Source: Roseobacter sp. HKCCD6576-2
GTDB taxonomy: Bacteria > Pseudomonadota > Alphaproteobacteria > Rhodobacterales > Rhodobacteraceae
Assembly (NCBI RefSeq): GCF_013179285.1
Contig: NZ_WVNW01000003.1
Coordinates: 248,001 to 312,000 of the forward strand
Direction: 5' to 3'
DNA length: 64,000 nt
Shown here: piece by piece, positions 15,085 through 25,118 of the stretch
How positions within the stretch are numbered: position 1 is the stretch's first letter
Layout: the number at the start of each line of letters is the position of its first letter
The notes under the pieces: model-generated
Told to the model about the DNA's origin: nothing
The model's database searches: none
What the model saw: the letters and a program-made list of their open reading frames with translations, nothing else
Position numbers and translations under genes: made by a program

Positions 15085-15644
15085 GGGACCTCCGCGAGCA
15101 GGGCATCGACCGAAATGGCCTCGGCGAATTCTCCGTGCAAATGCGAGACGGCGCTTTGATGAATCTGCTCTGGGCTTAACGGAGATACACCCTCGGCCCA
15201 GCCCGTATCGGCATTGGCTGCGAAACTGGCGCAGGCGTCATGGGCGAGGCGCACCCGAAACCCCAGATTGGCGGCCATCCGCGTGGTGGTTGAGACGCAA
15301 TGCGGGGTGGTCAGTCCGCAGATCACCAGATCGGAAACCCCTGCGTCGCGCAGATGGGTCTCCAACGCCGTGCCGATAAAGGCGCTGTTGACTGACTTCT
15401 CAAAAACCGGTTCGTTCGGCCAGGGCGCGACCTCGGGCTTGAATGCCGTGCCGCCGGTTTCCGGGCCAAGCGGGCTACCAGGCTCAACACTGATATGCCT
15501 GACATGGATCACCGGCGCGCCAAGCGCCCGCCAATGATTGAGCAAAGCGCCAGCCTTTGTTTCGGCATACGGGTTGTTGCGGGCACCCCAGAAGGGGCTG
15601 TCAAACCCGGTCTGAATGTCGATCAACAGCAGGGCGGGGTGCAT
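15081..15644 (-). CDS. isochorismatase-family cysteine hydrolase
   Basis: 187 residues. The family triad is visible: D9 in LLLIDIQTGF, K83 in FEKSVNSAF, and nucleophile C116 in GLTTPHCVSTT. The cis-peptide region preceding the Cys is also conserved. Members hydrolyse amides and imides such as nicotinamide, biuret or N-carbamoyl compounds; the sequence does not decide the substrate, and the typical nicotinamidase metal-binding His set is not evident. The gene starts five bases after glpX and overlaps recJ by four, so it belongs to that operon. Cytoplasmic. Confidence 0.88.
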   Translation of the reverse strand: MHPALLLIDIQTGFDSPFWGARNNPYAETKAGALLNHWRALGAPVIHVRHISVEPGSPLGPETGGTAFKPEVAPWPNEPVFEKSVNSAFIGTALETHLRDAGVSDLVICGLTTPHCVSTTTRMAANLGFRVRLAHDACASFAANADTGWAEGVSPLSPEQIHQSAVSHLHGEFAEAISVDALLAEVP

Positions 15645-15649
15645 GACGC

Positions 15650-16615
15650 TTATCTTGTCGGGTTGCGATAGCTCATCCGCCGGACCGAGCCGGTTTTGGA
15701 GCGCATCAGCAAGGTCTCAGCGGTCAGATAGCCCACCTCGCGTTTGATCCCCGGCACAATCGAACCATCGGTGACGCCGGTCGCGGCAAAAATCACATCC
15801 TGAGTGACCATATCGTCACGGGTATAGACCCGGTCGAGATTGGTGATCCCCGCCTTTTGCGCACGCCCCCGCTCGTCATCGTTGCGGAACAGCAGCTTGC
15901 CATACATCTGCCCGCCCATGCATTTCAGGGCTGCGGCGGCCAAGACGCCCTCGGGTGCGCCGCCTTCGCCCATATACATGTCGATGCCGGTGATGTCGGC
16001 CTCGGCGCAGTGGATCACGCCGGCCACATCCCCATCGGTGATCAGCCGGATCGCGCAGCCGGTGGCGCGCAGCTGATCAATCATTGTCTCATGGCGTGGG
16101 CGTTCCAGCACGCAGACGGTGATATTGCCGGTGGAGCAGCCTTTGGCGGCGGCAAGCGCGCTGACCCGTTCGGAGGGGGTCATATCCATCGTCACAACGC
16201 CTTCGCGATAGCCGGGGCCGATGGCGAGCTTGTCCATATAGACATCCGGCGCGTGCAGCATCGAGCCGCGCGGACCCATCGCGATCACTGTCAGCGCGTT
16301 GGGCATGTCTTTGGCCGTCAAGGTTGTGCCTTCGAGCGGGTCGAGCGCGATATCGACGGCGGGGCCTTGGCCATTGCCGACCTCTTCGCCGATATAGAGC
16401 ATCGGCGCTTCGTCGCGCTCGCCCTCGCCAATGACCACAACCCCTTGAATATCCAGCTTATTCAACTGATCCCGCATGGCGTTCACGGCGGCTTGGTCGG
16501 CGGCTTTCTCATCGCCATGGCCGATCAAACGGGCCGAGGCCATCGCGGCCGCCTCGGAAACGCGGGCCAGGCCCAGGGACAACATGCGGTCATTGAAATC
16601 GATAGGCGTGGTCAT
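15650..16615 (-). CDS. glpX: class II fructose-1,6-bisphosphatase GlpX
   Basis: 321 residues. Hydrolyses fructose-1,6-bisphosphate to fructose-6-phosphate in gluconeogenesis, and in this group may also serve sedoheptulose-bisphosphate. Metal and phosphate sites are seen in VVVIGEGERDEAPML, DIALDPLEGTT and the YMGEGGAPEGVLAAAALKC segment. The length is typical. ATG 16615 is preceded by AAAGG. It is 109 bases downstream of hom and immediately upstream of the isochorismatase-like gene. Class II enzymes are lithium-inhibited and unrelated to Fbp. Confidence 0.96.
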   Translation of the reverse strand: MTTPIDFNDRMLSLGLARVSEAAAMASARLIGHGDEKAADQAAVNAMRDQLNKLDIQGVVVIGEGERDEAPMLYIGEEVGNGQGPAVDIALDPLEGTTLTAKDMPNALTVIAMGPRGSMLHAPDVYMDKLAIGPGYREGVVTMDMTPSERVSALAAAKGCSTGNITVCVLERPRHETMIDQLRATGCAIRLITDGDVAGVIHCAEADITGIDMYMGEGGAPEGVLAAAALKCMGGQMYGKLLFRNDDERGRAQKAGITNLDRVYTRDDMVTQDVIFAATGVTDGSIVPGIKREVGYLTAETLLMRSKTGSVRRMSYRNPTR

Positions 16616-16723
16616 AAACGGGCCTTTCAGGGCAACGGAAATCGTGCCCCTGTCGTATCCGGGCGCGGGTCGCGGGGCAAGGATGGGCGCGCTAACAGGT
16701 GGGGCTTGCGCCTTTTGTCCGGC

Positions 16724-18010
16724 TTATACGTCTTCGATGCGTAGCGCGACAGGGTCGCCCTCCACGACGCCTGTGGCAGGTAGAGCGGCCAGTGCCGCAT
16801 CCAGCGAGGGCCGGGCGGTGACATGGGTCACGATCAAGACCGGCACGTCTTGGTCGGGATGGCCATATTGGCGCATCCGGTCGATGGAAATCCCGTTGTC
16901 GCCCAGGACGGTTGCGACTTTGGCGAGGGCGCCCGGTTTGTCTTTCAGCGTCAAGCGTAGGTAGTAGGGCGCGGGCGAGGCGGCGGAGGCGGGCGGCGCG
17001 GCTTTCAGGCTTTCGGCCGGTTGGCCAAAGGTCGGCACGCGGATGCCACGGGCGATATCGGTGATGTCGGAGAGTACCGCGCTGGCCGTGGGGCCTTCGC
17101 CCGCCCCGGCCCCCCGCAGTACGATTTGGCCGACTCTGTCGCCTTCGAGGACCACCATATTGGTGCCGCCTTCCAGTTGCCCGAGCGGTGAGCTGTCGGG
17201 GACGAGGCAGGGGGTCATGCGTTGCTCCAACCCGCGACCTGTCATTTGCGCGACGCCTAAGAGCTTGATCTTGTAGCCCATATCGGCGGCGCGTTGGATG
17301 TCTTGCAAGGTGATCGACTGAATGCCTTGCAGCGCTACCGCGTCAAAATCGACCTGGGTTCCAAAGGCGATTGAGGCCAGGAGTGCGAGTTTATGGCCCG
17401 CATCGATGCCGCCCACATCAAGGTTCGGATCGGCTTCCAGATAGCCAAGTCGCCCGCATTCCTCGAAGAGCGCGTTATAGCCTTGGCCGGTTGCCTGCAT
17501 CTGGGTCAGGATATAATTGCAGGTGCCGTTCATCACGCCCATGACGCGGGTGATCTGGTTCCCGGCGAGGCCTTCGGTCAGCGCCTTGATCACCGGGATG
17601 CCGCCTGCGACGGCGGCCTCATAACGCAGCACACGACCGGCATCTTCTGCGGCAAGCGCAAGGGCTTGGCCGTGGATCGCCAGAAGCGCCTTGTTGGCCG
17701 TGACCACATCTTTGCCCGCTGCGATGGCGGCTTCTGTCGCGGCTTTGGCGGGGCCGTCGCTGCCGCCCATCAGTTCGACAAACACATCCACATCTTCGCG
17801 GGTGGCGAGCGCCACCGGATCGTCTTCCCAAGCATATTTAGCGATGTTCACGCCGCGATCTTTGTCGCGGGAGCGGGCGGAGACGGCTGTGATCTCAATG
17901 GACTTGCCAGTGCGCGCGGTGAGAAGCTCGGCTTCCCGCTGCAGAATCTTCACCACACCGATGCCGACGGTGCCCAGACCGGCAATGCCAATGCGCAATT
18001 TCTCAGTCAT
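16724..18010 (-). CDS. hom: homoserine dehydrogenase
   Basis: 428 residues. Reduces aspartate-semialdehyde to homoserine with NAD(P)H, the branch to threonine and methionine. The N-terminal Rossmann motif is IGIAGLGTVGIGVVKIL. The catalytic domain includes YEAAVAGGIPVIKAL and GRLGYLEADPNLDVGGIDAGHK with the substrate-binding acidic residues. A C-terminal ACT domain (YYLRLTLKDKPGALAKVATV, about 348-420) points to feedback control by threonine. It is monofunctional, without an aspartokinase part. First gene of the run towards recJ; GGGA precedes ATG 18010. Confidence 0.97.
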   Translation of the reverse strand: MTEKLRIGIAGLGTVGIGVVKILQREAELLTARTGKSIEITAVSARSRDKDRGVNIAKYAWEDDPVALATREDVDVFVELMGGSDGPAKAATEAAIAAGKDVVTANKALLAIHGQALALAAEDAGRVLRYEAAVAGGIPVIKALTEGLAGNQITRVMGVMNGTCNYILTQMQATGQGYNALFEECGRLGYLEADPNLDVGGIDAGHKLALLASIAFGTQVDFDAVALQGIQSITLQDIQRAADMGYKIKLLGVAQMTGRGLEQRMTPCLVPDSSPLGQLEGGTNMVVLEGDRVGQIVLRGAGAGEGPTASAVLSDITDIARGIRVPTFGQPAESLKAAPPASAASPAPYYLRLTLKDKPGALAKVATVLGDNGISIDRMRQYGHPDQDVPVLIVTHVTARPSLDAALAALPATGVVEGDPVALRIEDV

Positions 18011-18091
18011 AAGCGGTCCCTTTCGCGGCGGATCACGAGCACGGAGACCCTGTTAGCGGCTAATCGGCGAGGGTGCAACGCGGGCGCTGTA

Positions 18092-18340
18092 TCAGGGGAG
18101 TTGCAGACGGCGTAACGCATTGGCACGCCTGCGTAAATCCTCGGACCGGGCGTCGAGCGATTGGCCTTCCTCTTCGGCCGTGCGCGGCGGCACGGCGTCG
18201 GCCTCGGCCAGAAGTGGGCCAAGCGGCACCAGTTCGGGGAAGGCGGCCGTCCGCGCCGTCGGGCTGAGCCGCGATTGCAGATCGGGCAGCGGGTCGCCGC
18301 AGGCCGCGAGCAGGAGGGGCAGGGTGAGGATCCAGCGCAT
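18092..18340 (-). CDS. small lipoprotein of unknown function
   Basis: 82 residues. MRWILTLPLLLAACGDPL carries a clear signal peptide with lipobox LAAC, so the mature chain is about 68 residues and lipid-anchored. The rest is rich in Leu, Ala, Arg and Glu and looks helical (SEDLRRRANALRRLQL at the end). No family recognised. It is divergent from the TetR gene and ends about 80 bases before the start of hom on the same strand; it could be read with hom from the same promoter. Confidence 0.65.
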   Translation of the reverse strand: MRWILTLPLLLAACGDPLPDLQSRLSPTARTAAFPELVPLGPLLAEADAVPPRTAEEEGQSLDARSEDLRRRANALRRLQLP

Positions 18341-18389
18341 GCGTTAGGCGTAGCGCAGGCAAGGCAGGGCGTCCAGCGATGGGTTGAAT

Positions 18390-18403
18390 TGAACGGATGT
18401 TCA
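18390..18403. promoter_or_regulatory. palindrome at the TetR gene start (candidate operator)
   Basis: TGAAC (18390-18394) and GTTCA (18399-18403) form a perfect inverted repeat with a four-base spacer between the divergent lipoprotein and TetR genes. TetR dimers bind such sites and commonly autoregulate. The site covers the first in-frame ATG (18397), favouring translation from ATG 18418. Confidence 0.5.
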
Positions 18404-18417
18404 GATACTGTGACCAG

Positions 18418-19002
18418 ATGGCGCGCAAGCAAGGATCACATGCGGATATCACCGGCCCAAAGGTGCGGGAGGCGGCATTGCGGCTTTTTGCGCGGCATGG
18501 GTTTGCAGCCGTGTCGATGCGCCAGATCGCGGCGGAGGTGGGCGTGCAAGCTGGCGCGCTTTACCTCTACACCCCTGATAAACAAACACTTTTGTTTGAG
18601 TTGATGCATGGGCATCTGGAGGAGCTTCTGGCGGCCTGGAAAGCGCCGCGGGCAGGGCCTTTGGTGCAGTTGGAGGATTTCGCCCGCCATCACATCCGGT
18701 TCCATCTAGACCGGCCGGAGCTCGTTTTCATCGCCTATATGGAGCTGCGCAATCTAGAGCCGGAGAATTTCGCGGTGATTGAGCGGTTGCGTCGCGAGTA
18801 TGAGGATCGGCTAGAAGCGATTTTGAAGGCCGGGCAGGCGGAGCGGGTGTTTGACCTGCCGGATACGAAGCTGGCGACCATGGCGATTATTGCGATGTTG
18901 ACTGGGGTGAACACCTGGTATCGCGAGGGTGGGCGGCTGGATCGAGATGCCGTTGAGGGCATTTACTGGGACATGGTGCGCAAGGCGGTCGCGGCGGAAT
19001 AG
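18418..19002 (+). CDS. TetR/AcrR-family transcriptional regulator
   Basis: 194 residues from ATG 18418 (201 from ATG 18397, which lies inside a palindrome). The N-terminal HTH is clear: VREAALRLFARHGFAAVSM, then RQIAAEVGVQAGALYLYTPD with the recognition helix and DKQTLLFELM. The C-terminal ligand domain contains ARHHIRFHLDRPELVFIAYM and a helix EYEDRLEAIL. The look is that of regulators of acyl-CoA or fatty acid genes, but the ligand cannot be told. The nearest lipid gene is the convergent desaturase at 19167. Autoregulation through the palindrome at 18390-18403 is likely. Confidence 0.92.
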   Translation: MARKQGSHADITGPKVREAALRLFARHGFAAVSMRQIAAEVGVQAGALYLYTPDKQTLLFELMHGHLEELLAAWKAPRAGPLVQLEDFARHHIRFHLDRPELVFIAYMELRNLEPENFAVIERLRREYEDRLEAILKAGQAERVFDLPDTKLATMAIIAMLTGVNTWYREGGRLDRDAVEGIYWDMVRKAVAAE

Positions 19003-19166
19003 GTTAAAAAATTCCAGGTATCGCGGATTTTCCAACTCTATCGCGAGATTTCTTAAGGGTTTTGTAAGGGGCGGCGGCCCTCGTCAGGCCCCCTTGCGGG
19101 AGCCATCCTCGGGCCGCGTTGCCACAGACAAGGCGGCAGCGCGTTGCGATCACGTGTCCGCGTGTA

Positions 19167-20204
19167 TCATTCCGCCGGTGTCAGGGTCGGCTCGGTTTGA
19201 CGGCGCGGGTAGGGCACCAAGCGCTCGGCATCTTCATCCCAGAGTTTCAGTGTGAAGCTGCGGAGTGCTTCAGGCCAGCGGATGGTCTGCACATCGTACT
19301 TCTTGCGCAAGGCCAAGTGGCAGCGGCGCAGCCGGTAGCTCGGGATATTGGCGTTGAAATGGTGGATGTCGTGATAGGTGATATTGGCTACCGCCAGATC
19401 CCACCACCAGCCCAGATCGAGCGCCGAAGAACCCTGGAGCGCGGCACGGGCCGGGTTCAGCTCTGGCTTGCGGTCCCAATAAGTGTCTTCGAAATTGTGC
19501 TGCAGATAGACCAGGAAAACCCCGATGCAGCCGGCCACGAAGACCGTACCGGCATAGATGATCAGTCCGGGCACACCGGCGAACCACCAGATCGCGCCGA
19601 CCCAGGCCGCGAGACCCAGATTATGCGCAAGCACCATTGCGGCGCCGGTCTTGCTGGAATTCTTCGGCCAGCGATAGGCGAAGACATAGGTGAGAAGCCC
19701 GCCGATCGGGATCATGATGAACGGGTTGCGGTAAAGCCGGTACCAAAGACGCTTCCAAAAGCCGGAACTCTGCCATTCGCTGAGCGTCATCGTGAAGACT
19801 TCGGTCGTGTGCCGTTCATCAAGATTGCCGAGATGGGAATGGTGTTCGTTATGGTTGAACTGCATCACCCGGTAGGGGGTGAGCGTGAAGACTGACAGGC
19901 CGTGGCCAGCAATGTCGTTGTGGTGTTTCTTGGCGAAGAGCGAGGCATGGCCGCAATCATGTTGCAGCACGTAGAGCCGGACGCCGGAGAAGGCGTTGAT
20001 CACGACAAGCGGCACCACCAGAAGCGGGTTTGGCCAAGCCAGAACGGCGAGATAGAGCGTCAGGAAATAGACGAGGAAGGTACCGAAATAGCTGACCAAA
20101 GCGATACGGTCGTCGCGGTCGGTCCAATCGCGGGTGAAAGCACGGATTTCGCGCTCGGCCTCGCGCCGATAGGCGGGGGTGATCTGGGGTCTTGCGGTGG
20201 TCAT
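19167..20204 (-). CDS. membrane fatty acid desaturase
   Basis: 345 residues. Di-iron desaturase of the DesA type with three histidine boxes: HDCGHAS near 103, FNHNEHHSHLG near 136 and ITYHDIHHFN near 290. Four or so hydrophobic segments fit the usual membrane topology (LVSYFGTFLVYFLTLYLAVL, LVVPLVVINAF, AWVGAIWWFAGVPGLIIYAG, VFVAGCIGVFLVYL). It would introduce a double bond into membrane lipid acyl chains, or hydroxylate a related substrate, using reduced ferredoxin or a similar donor. Stands alone; its regulation by the neighbouring TetR protein is possible but not shown. Confidence 0.9.
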   Translation of the reverse strand: MTTARPQITPAYRREAEREIRAFTRDWTDRDDRIALVSYFGTFLVYFLTLYLAVLAWPNPLLVVPLVVINAFSGVRLYVLQHDCGHASLFAKKHHNDIAGHGLSVFTLTPYRVMQFNHNEHHSHLGNLDERHTTEVFTMTLSEWQSSGFWKRLWYRLYRNPFIMIPIGGLLTYVFAYRWPKNSSKTGAAMVLAHNLGLAAWVGAIWWFAGVPGLIIYAGTVFVAGCIGVFLVYLQHNFEDTYWDRKPELNPARAALQGSSALDLGWWWDLAVANITYHDIHHFNANIPSYRLRRCHLALRKKYDVQTIRWPEALRSFTLKLWDEDAERLVPYPRRQTEPTLTPAE

Positions 20205-20331
20205 GTTATGCGTCTCTGAGCAGTCAAAGCTGGACGGGCTGGAAATGGCTGTCCTATCGCCCCCCTAAAATGCCATTGGCAAAGCGAAGGGACAACCCTT
20301 GGAAGCGATAGGAAAAACAGCCACTTGCCGC

Positions 20332-20355
20332 GCCTCGGCGAGTGATCGCCGAGGC
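20332..20355 (-). terminator. hairpin downstream of glyA
   Basis: GCCTCGGCGA (20332-20341) and TCGCCGAGGC (20346-20355) form a 10-bp stem with loop GTGA. On the minus strand a TTTTT run follows about 13 bases later. Probably the glyA transcription end, though the spacing to the T run is long. Confidence 0.55.
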
Positions 20356-20380
20356 TGGTCAACCGCAAGATGTGCGCAAA

Positions 20381-21676
20381 CTACAGCGTGGGATAGACCG
20401 GGAAGCGTTTGCAGAGGTCCAAGACCTCGGCCTGAACCCGCGCTTCGATCTCGGCATTGCCGTCTTCGCCATGCGCGGCCAACCCATCGACAACCTGGAC
20501 GATCCAATCGGCGATTTGCCGGAACTCCGGCTCGCCAAAGCCGCGCGTGGTGCCGGCGGGAGAGCCCAGGCGGATGCCCGAGGTGATTGTCGGCTTTTCC
20601 GTATCGAACGGGATACCGTTTTTGTTGGTGGTAATATGGGCCCGGCCAAGTGCCTTTTCGGTTGCGTTGCCTTTGACGCCTTTGGGCCGCAGATCGACCA
20701 GAAGTACATGGGTGTCGGTGCCGCCGGTGACGATGTTCAAACCGCCCTTCATGAGTTGGTCACCCATCGCCTGGGCGTTCTTGATCACCTGGGCCTGATA
20801 GGTCTTGAACTCGGGGCGCAGCGCCTCGCCGAAAGCCACGGCTTTGGCCGCGATCACATGCATCAGCGGGCCGCCCTGGATACCGGGGAAGATCGCAGAA
20901 TTGACCTTTTTGGCGATGGTCTCGTCATTGGTCACGATCATGCCGCCGCGCGGGCCGCGGAGCGTCTTATGGGTCGTCGTTGTGGCCACATGGGCATGCG
21001 GGAAGGGCGAGGGGTAGTGACCCGCGGCGACCAACCCGGCGAAATGCGCCATATCGACCATCAGATAGGCACCGACAGTGTCGGCAATCTCGCGCATTTT
21101 GGCGAAATCGATGATCCGGGGAATGGCCGAGCCGCCAGCAATAATCATCTTGGGCTGATGCTCGGCAGTGAGCGCCGCGATCTGGTCGTAGTCGATCTCC
21201 AGGTCCTGCTGTCGGACGCCGTATTGAATGGCGTTGAACCATTTGCCCGATTGGCTGGGCTTGGCGCCATGGGTCAGGTGGCCACCCGCATCAAGCGACA
21301 TGCCGAGGATCGTGTCGCCGGGCTGGAGCAGCGCCTGGAACACACCTTGGTTCGCTTGCGAGCCGGAATTGGGCTGCACATTGGCGAAATCGCAGCCGAA
21401 AAGCTGCTTGGCGCGATCGATCGCCATGTTCTCGGCGATGTCGACATAGTGGCAGCCGCCGTAATAGCGCCGACCCGGATAGCCTTCGGCATATTTATTG
21501 GTCAGCACGGAGCCTTGCGCCTCGAGCACAGCCGCCGAAACGATGTTCTCCGACGCGATCAGCTCGATTTCATCGCGCTGTCGACCCAACTCCCCTCGGA
21601 TCGCGCCGAAAAGCTCGGCGTCGCGGCTCTCTAGGCTTTCGGTGAAAAATCCGTCATCGCGATGGGGGGCGTTCAT
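20381..21676 (-). CDS. glyA: serine hydroxymethyltransferase
   Basis: 431 residues from ATG 21676, which has AGGAG eight bases upstream; the frame is open further to 21934 but that extension is basic, unlike the family, and lacks a ribosome site. Interconverts serine and glycine with transfer of a one-carbon unit to tetrahydrofolate, using PLP. Conserved pieces: [10 protein letters not shown] near the start, [32 protein letters not shown], the PLP lysine in [14 protein letters not shown], and [13 protein letters not shown] near the C-terminus. Divergent from nadK. Confidence 0.97.
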   Translation of the reverse strand: MNAPHRDDGFFTESLESRDAELFGAIRGELGRQRDEIELIASENIVSAAVLEAQGSVLTNKYAEGYPGRRYYGGCHYVDIAENMAIDRAKQLFGCDFANVQPNSGSQANQGVFQALLQPGDTILGMSLDAGGHLTHGAKPSQSGKWFNAIQYGVRQQDLEIDYDQIAALTAEHQPKMIIAGGSAIPRIIDFAKMREIADTVGAYLMVDMAHFAGLVAAGHYPSPFPHAHVATTTTHKTLRGPRGGMIVTNDETIAKKVNSAIFPGIQGGPLMHVIAAKAVAFGEALRPEFKTYQAQVIKNAQAMGDQLMKGGLNIVTGGTDTHVLLVDLRPKGVKGNATEKALGRAHITTNKNGIPFDTEKPTITSGIRLGSPAGTTRGFGEPEFRQIADWIVQVVDGLAAHGEDGNAEIEARVQAEVLDLCKRFPVYPTL

Positions 21677-21855
21677 GGCCGGTCTCCTATATCCAGCGGC
21701 GCGAAAGATGTGGCGGGGTTTAGGGCAATGAGTCGGGCCTGGGAAGGGTGGATTCCGTCGCATTTGCGCATGGCGGCGGCATTTTCCGGGTTTGGGATTG
21801 TTTTTCGGGTCTCGGCGGGCAAAGGATTGGGTCCTGCCTGGAGTTTGGAGCGCCC

Positions 21856-22623
21856 ATGCCTGCCACCCGAAATATCGCCTTTCTGGCCAGTGACGTGCCG
21901 AGCGCCCAAGAGGCGCTGGCGCGTCTTTCGGCACGCTATGGGCAGCATGACCCCAAAGATGCGGATGTCATTGTAGCGCTTGGCGGCGATGGCTTCATGT
22001 TGGGCACCTTGCATGCGACCCAAGCTTTGGAGGCCCCGGTTTACGGGATGAACCGGGGCACAGTCGGGTTTTTGATGAATGAATATGGCGAAGCGGGGCT
22101 GATCGACCGGCTGGAAGCGGCGGAGGAGGCCGTGATCAACCCGCTGCATATGACGGCGGTGAGCGCCGATGGGCGGGTGACCGAGGCGCTGGCGATCAAT
22201 GAGGTGAGTTTGCTCCGGGCCGGGCCGCAGGCGGCGGAATTGCGCATCTGGGTCGATGGCAAGTTGCGGATGAAAGAACTGGTTTGCGATGGGGCGTTGG
22301 TTTGTACCCCGGCGGGGTCCACGGCTTATAACTACTCCGCGCATGGGCCGATCTTGCCGGTGGGCGCGGATGTCTTGGCAATCACCGCCGTGGCGGCGTT
22401 CCGCCCTCGGCGGTGGCGCGGGGCGCTGGTGCCCAAGCCGAGTTTGGTGCGCTTTGAGGTGATGGATCACGTGAAGCGACCGGTGATGGCCGACGCCGAT
22501 AGCCGCTCGGTCCAAGATGTGGTGTCGGTCGAGATTCGGTCGGAGCCCGAGGTGGCGCATCGGATCTTGTTTGACCCCGGCCATGGGTTGGAAGAACGGT
22601 TGATCAGCGAGCAATTCGTGTAA
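21856..22623 (+). CDS. nadK: NAD kinase
   Basis: 255 residues from ATG 21856 (GGAG five bases upstream). Phosphorylates NAD to NADP. The diagnostic GGDGFML with catalytic Asp and the [23 protein letters not shown] segments are present (the last is the conserved TPxGSTAYxxSAxGPIxxP stretch, here with N-Y after Y). A longer in-frame start at 21748 adds residues unlike the family. It stands between glyA and the NADP-dependent malic enzyme gene, so the neighbourhood makes and uses NADP(H). Cytoplasmic. Confidence 0.95.
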   Translation: MPATRNIAFLASDVPSAQEALARLSARYGQHDPKDADVIVALGGDGFMLGTLHATQALEAPVYGMNRGTVGFLMNEYGEAGLIDRLEAAEEAVINPLHMTAVSADGRVTEALAINEVSLLRAGPQAAELRIWVDGKLRMKELVCDGALVCTPAGSTAYNYSAHGPILPVGADVLAITAVAAFRPRRWRGALVPKPSLVRFEVMDHVKRPVMADADSRSVQDVVSVEIRSEPEVAHRILFDPGHGLEERLISEQFV

Positions 22624-22703
22624 ATCAGGCGCGGCTTTGCGTCGCTCTGGCAGGTTTGGCGAAAATAGTTTAACGCTAAACCATCACCCGGGAGGAAGAG
22701 GCC

Positions 22704-24983
22704 ATGACCGACGATAAATCCGAGAGCTTGCGCGCGGCAGCGCTGTTTTATCACGAGCATCCGAAGCCGGGGAAACTGGAGGTTCGGGCGACAAAGCCAT
22801 TGGCCAACGGGCGCGATTTGAGCCGCGCGTATAGCCCTGGCGTGGCCGAAGCCTGCCTTGAAATCAAGGCCAATCCGGCGGATGCGGCGCGGTATACGGC
22901 GCGCGGCAATCTGGTCGCCGTGGTCTCAAACGGGTCGGCGGTTCTGGGCCTGGGCAATATCGGGGCGCTGGCCTCCAAGCCGGTGATGGAGGGCAAGGCG
23001 GTGCTCTTCAAAAAATTCGCCAATATCGACTGTTTCGATATCGAGGTGGATGAAAGCGACCCGGAAAAGTTGGCCGATATCGTCTGTGCGCTTGAGCCGA
23101 GCTTTGGGGCGATCAACCTCGAAGACATCAAAGCGCCGGATTGTTTTATCGTTGAACGACTTTGCCGGGAACGGATGAATATCCCGGTTTTCCACGATGA
23201 TCAGCATGGCACGGCGATTGTCGTCGGCGCGGCGGCGACCAATGCGCTGAAGATCGCGGGGAAAGAGTTTAGCGAGATCAAAGTGGTCTCGACCGGCGGC
23301 GGGGCGGCGGGGATCGCCTGCCTGAATATGCTCCTGAAACTCGGCGTGAAGCGGGAGAATGTGTATCTCTGCGACCTCGAAGGTCTGGTGTATGAAGGCC
23401 GCGAGGCGCAGATGACACCGCAGAAGGCCTGTTATGCGCAAGGTACGACACCGGCGACGCTGGACGATGTGATCGAAGGGGCCGATCTGTTTCTGGGCCT
23501 CAGCGGGCCGGGCGTGTTGAAACAGGCGATGGTCAAGAAGATGGCGGCAAAACCGATCATCTTCGCGCTTGCCAATCCGACGCCGGAAATCCTGCCGGAA
23601 GAGGTGCGGAAAGTCGCACCCGACGCGGTGATCGCCACCGGGCGGAGCGATTTTCCCAATCAAGTCAACAATGTCCTCTGTTTTCCCTTCATCTTCCGCG
23701 GCGCGCTGGATGTGGGCGCGACGGAGATCAATGACGCGATGCAATTGGCGTGTATCGATGGCATTGCGGCCATGGCGCGGGCCACGACCAGTGCCGAGGC
23801 GGCGGCGATCTATCGGGGGGAGCAACTGACCTTTGGGCCAGATTACCTGATCCCGAAACCTTTTGATCCGCGTTTGATGGGGGTGGTCGCGAGCGCGGTT
23901 GCCAAGGCCGCAATGGACAGCGGCGTGGCGACCCGGCCCCTACGCGATTTGGAGGCCTATAAGGCGAAGCTGAACCAATCCGTCTTCCGTTCAGCCCTGA
24001 TCATGCGGCCGGTGTTTGAAGCCGCAGCGACCACAACCCGACGGATCGTGTTTTCCGAAGGCGAAGACGAGCGGGTGCTGCGTGCGGCCCAAGCGATGTT
24101 GGAAGAGACTACCGACAAGCCAATCTTAATCGGGCGACCCGAGGTGATCGAAGCGCGGGTTGAACGCGCCGGTCTCGACATCCGCCCGACCCGGGATTTT
24201 GAGTTGGTGAACCCGGAAAACGACCCGCGTTATCGCGATTATTGGGGCACCTATCATGAGGTGATGCAGCGCCGGGGTGTGACCCCTGATCTGGCCCGCG
24301 CGATCATGCGGACCAACACGACCGCGATTGGCGCGGTCATGGTCTATCGGCAAGAGGCGGACAGCCTGATCTGCGGCACCTTTGGGCAATATCTCTGGCA
24401 TCTCAACTACATACGCCAGCTTTTGGGCACCTCGGACTTGCACCCGGTGGGGGCGCTCAGCCTGATGATTTTGGAAGATGGCCCGCTTTTCGTGGCCGAT
24501 ACCCATGTCCATGCGCAACCAACGCCGGAACAGATCGCCGAGACGGTGATCGGCACTGCACGTCATGTGCGCCGCTTTGGGGTCGAGCCGAAAATCGCCC
24601 TCTGTTCCGGGAGCCAGTTCGGCAATTTGGACAGCGAAAGTGGCCAGCGGATGCGCGAGGCGCTGATCATCTTGGATGATCGGGGCGTGGATTTCGCCTA
24701 TGAGGGCGAGATGCATATCGACAGCGCGCTTGACCCCGAGCTGCGGCACCGGATTTTCCCCAATTCGCGGCTGGAGGGGGCGGCGAATGCGCTGGTCTTC
24801 TCCAACACCGATGCGGCGGGCGCGGCGCGAAACATCCTGAAAATGAAAGCGGGTGGGCTCGAAGTTGGACCAATCCTGATGGGGATGGGCAACCGGGCAC
24901 ATATCGTGACGCCATCCATCACCGCGCGGGGGCTTTTGAATATGAGTGCCCTGGCCGGAACACCGGTGCGGCTCTACGGCTAG
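22704..24983 (+). CDS. maeB: NADP-dependent malic enzyme with C-terminal phosphotransacetylase-like domain
   Basis: 759 residues. Oxidatively decarboxylates malate to pyruvate, making NADPH. The malic domain covers about 1-170 ([46 protein letters not shown]), the NAD(P)-binding domain about 170-420 ([44 protein letters not shown]). From about 440 to the end lies a phosphate acetyltransferase-like domain ([20 protein letters not shown]), which in this enzyme class is regulatory, responding to acetyl-CoA, rather than catalytic. Preceded by GGGAGGAAGAGG, a strong ribosome site. The length matches MaeB proteins of alphaproteobacteria. Confidence 0.96.
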   Translation: MTDDKSESLRAAALFYHEHPKPGKLEVRATKPLANGRDLSRAYSPGVAEACLEIKANPADAARYTARGNLVAVVSNGSAVLGLGNIGALASKPVMEGKAVLFKKFANIDCFDIEVDESDPEKLADIVCALEPSFGAINLEDIKAPDCFIVERLCRERMNIPVFHDDQHGTAIVVGAAATNALKIAGKEFSEIKVVSTGGGAAGIACLNMLLKLGVKRENVYLCDLEGLVYEGREAQMTPQKACYAQGTTPATLDDVIEGADLFLGLSGPGVLKQAMVKKMAAKPIIFALANPTPEILPEEVRKVAPDAVIATGRSDFPNQVNNVLCFPFIFRGALDVGATEINDAMQLACIDGIAAMARATTSAEAAAIYRGEQLTFGPDYLIPKPFDPRLMGVVASAVAKAAMDSGVATRPLRDLEAYKAKLNQSVFRSALIMRPVFEAAATTTRRIVFSEGEDERVLRAAQAMLEETTDKPILIGRPEVIEARVERAGLDIRPTRDFELVNPENDPRYRDYWGTYHEVMQRRGVTPDLARAIMRTNTTAIGAVMVYRQEADSLICGTFGQYLWHLNYIRQLLGTSDLHPVGALSLMILEDGPLFVADTHVHAQPTPEQIAETVIGTARHVRRFGVEPKIALCSGSQFGNLDSESGQRMREALIILDDRGVDFAYEGEMHIDSALDPELRHRIFPNSRLEGAANALVFSNTDAAGAARNILKMKAGGLEVGPILMGMGNRAHIVTPSITARGLLNMSALAGTPVRLYG

Positions 24984-25118
24984 GTCCGCAGAGCCCGCTG
25001 CAGATTTCAGAATTCTTTCAGCTTTAGATCAGGCGCGGTCTGTCTCGCGTCTTTAGGTCCTCAGTCCAGTGAGAACGGCCGTGCATCTCTGCGCGGCCAA
25101 GGACATGAGGATCGAACG

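Noticed and set aside
21677-21934. N-terminal extension of glyA
   Set aside because: The added residues are basic and unlike SHMT; AGGAG marks ATG 21676 as the start.
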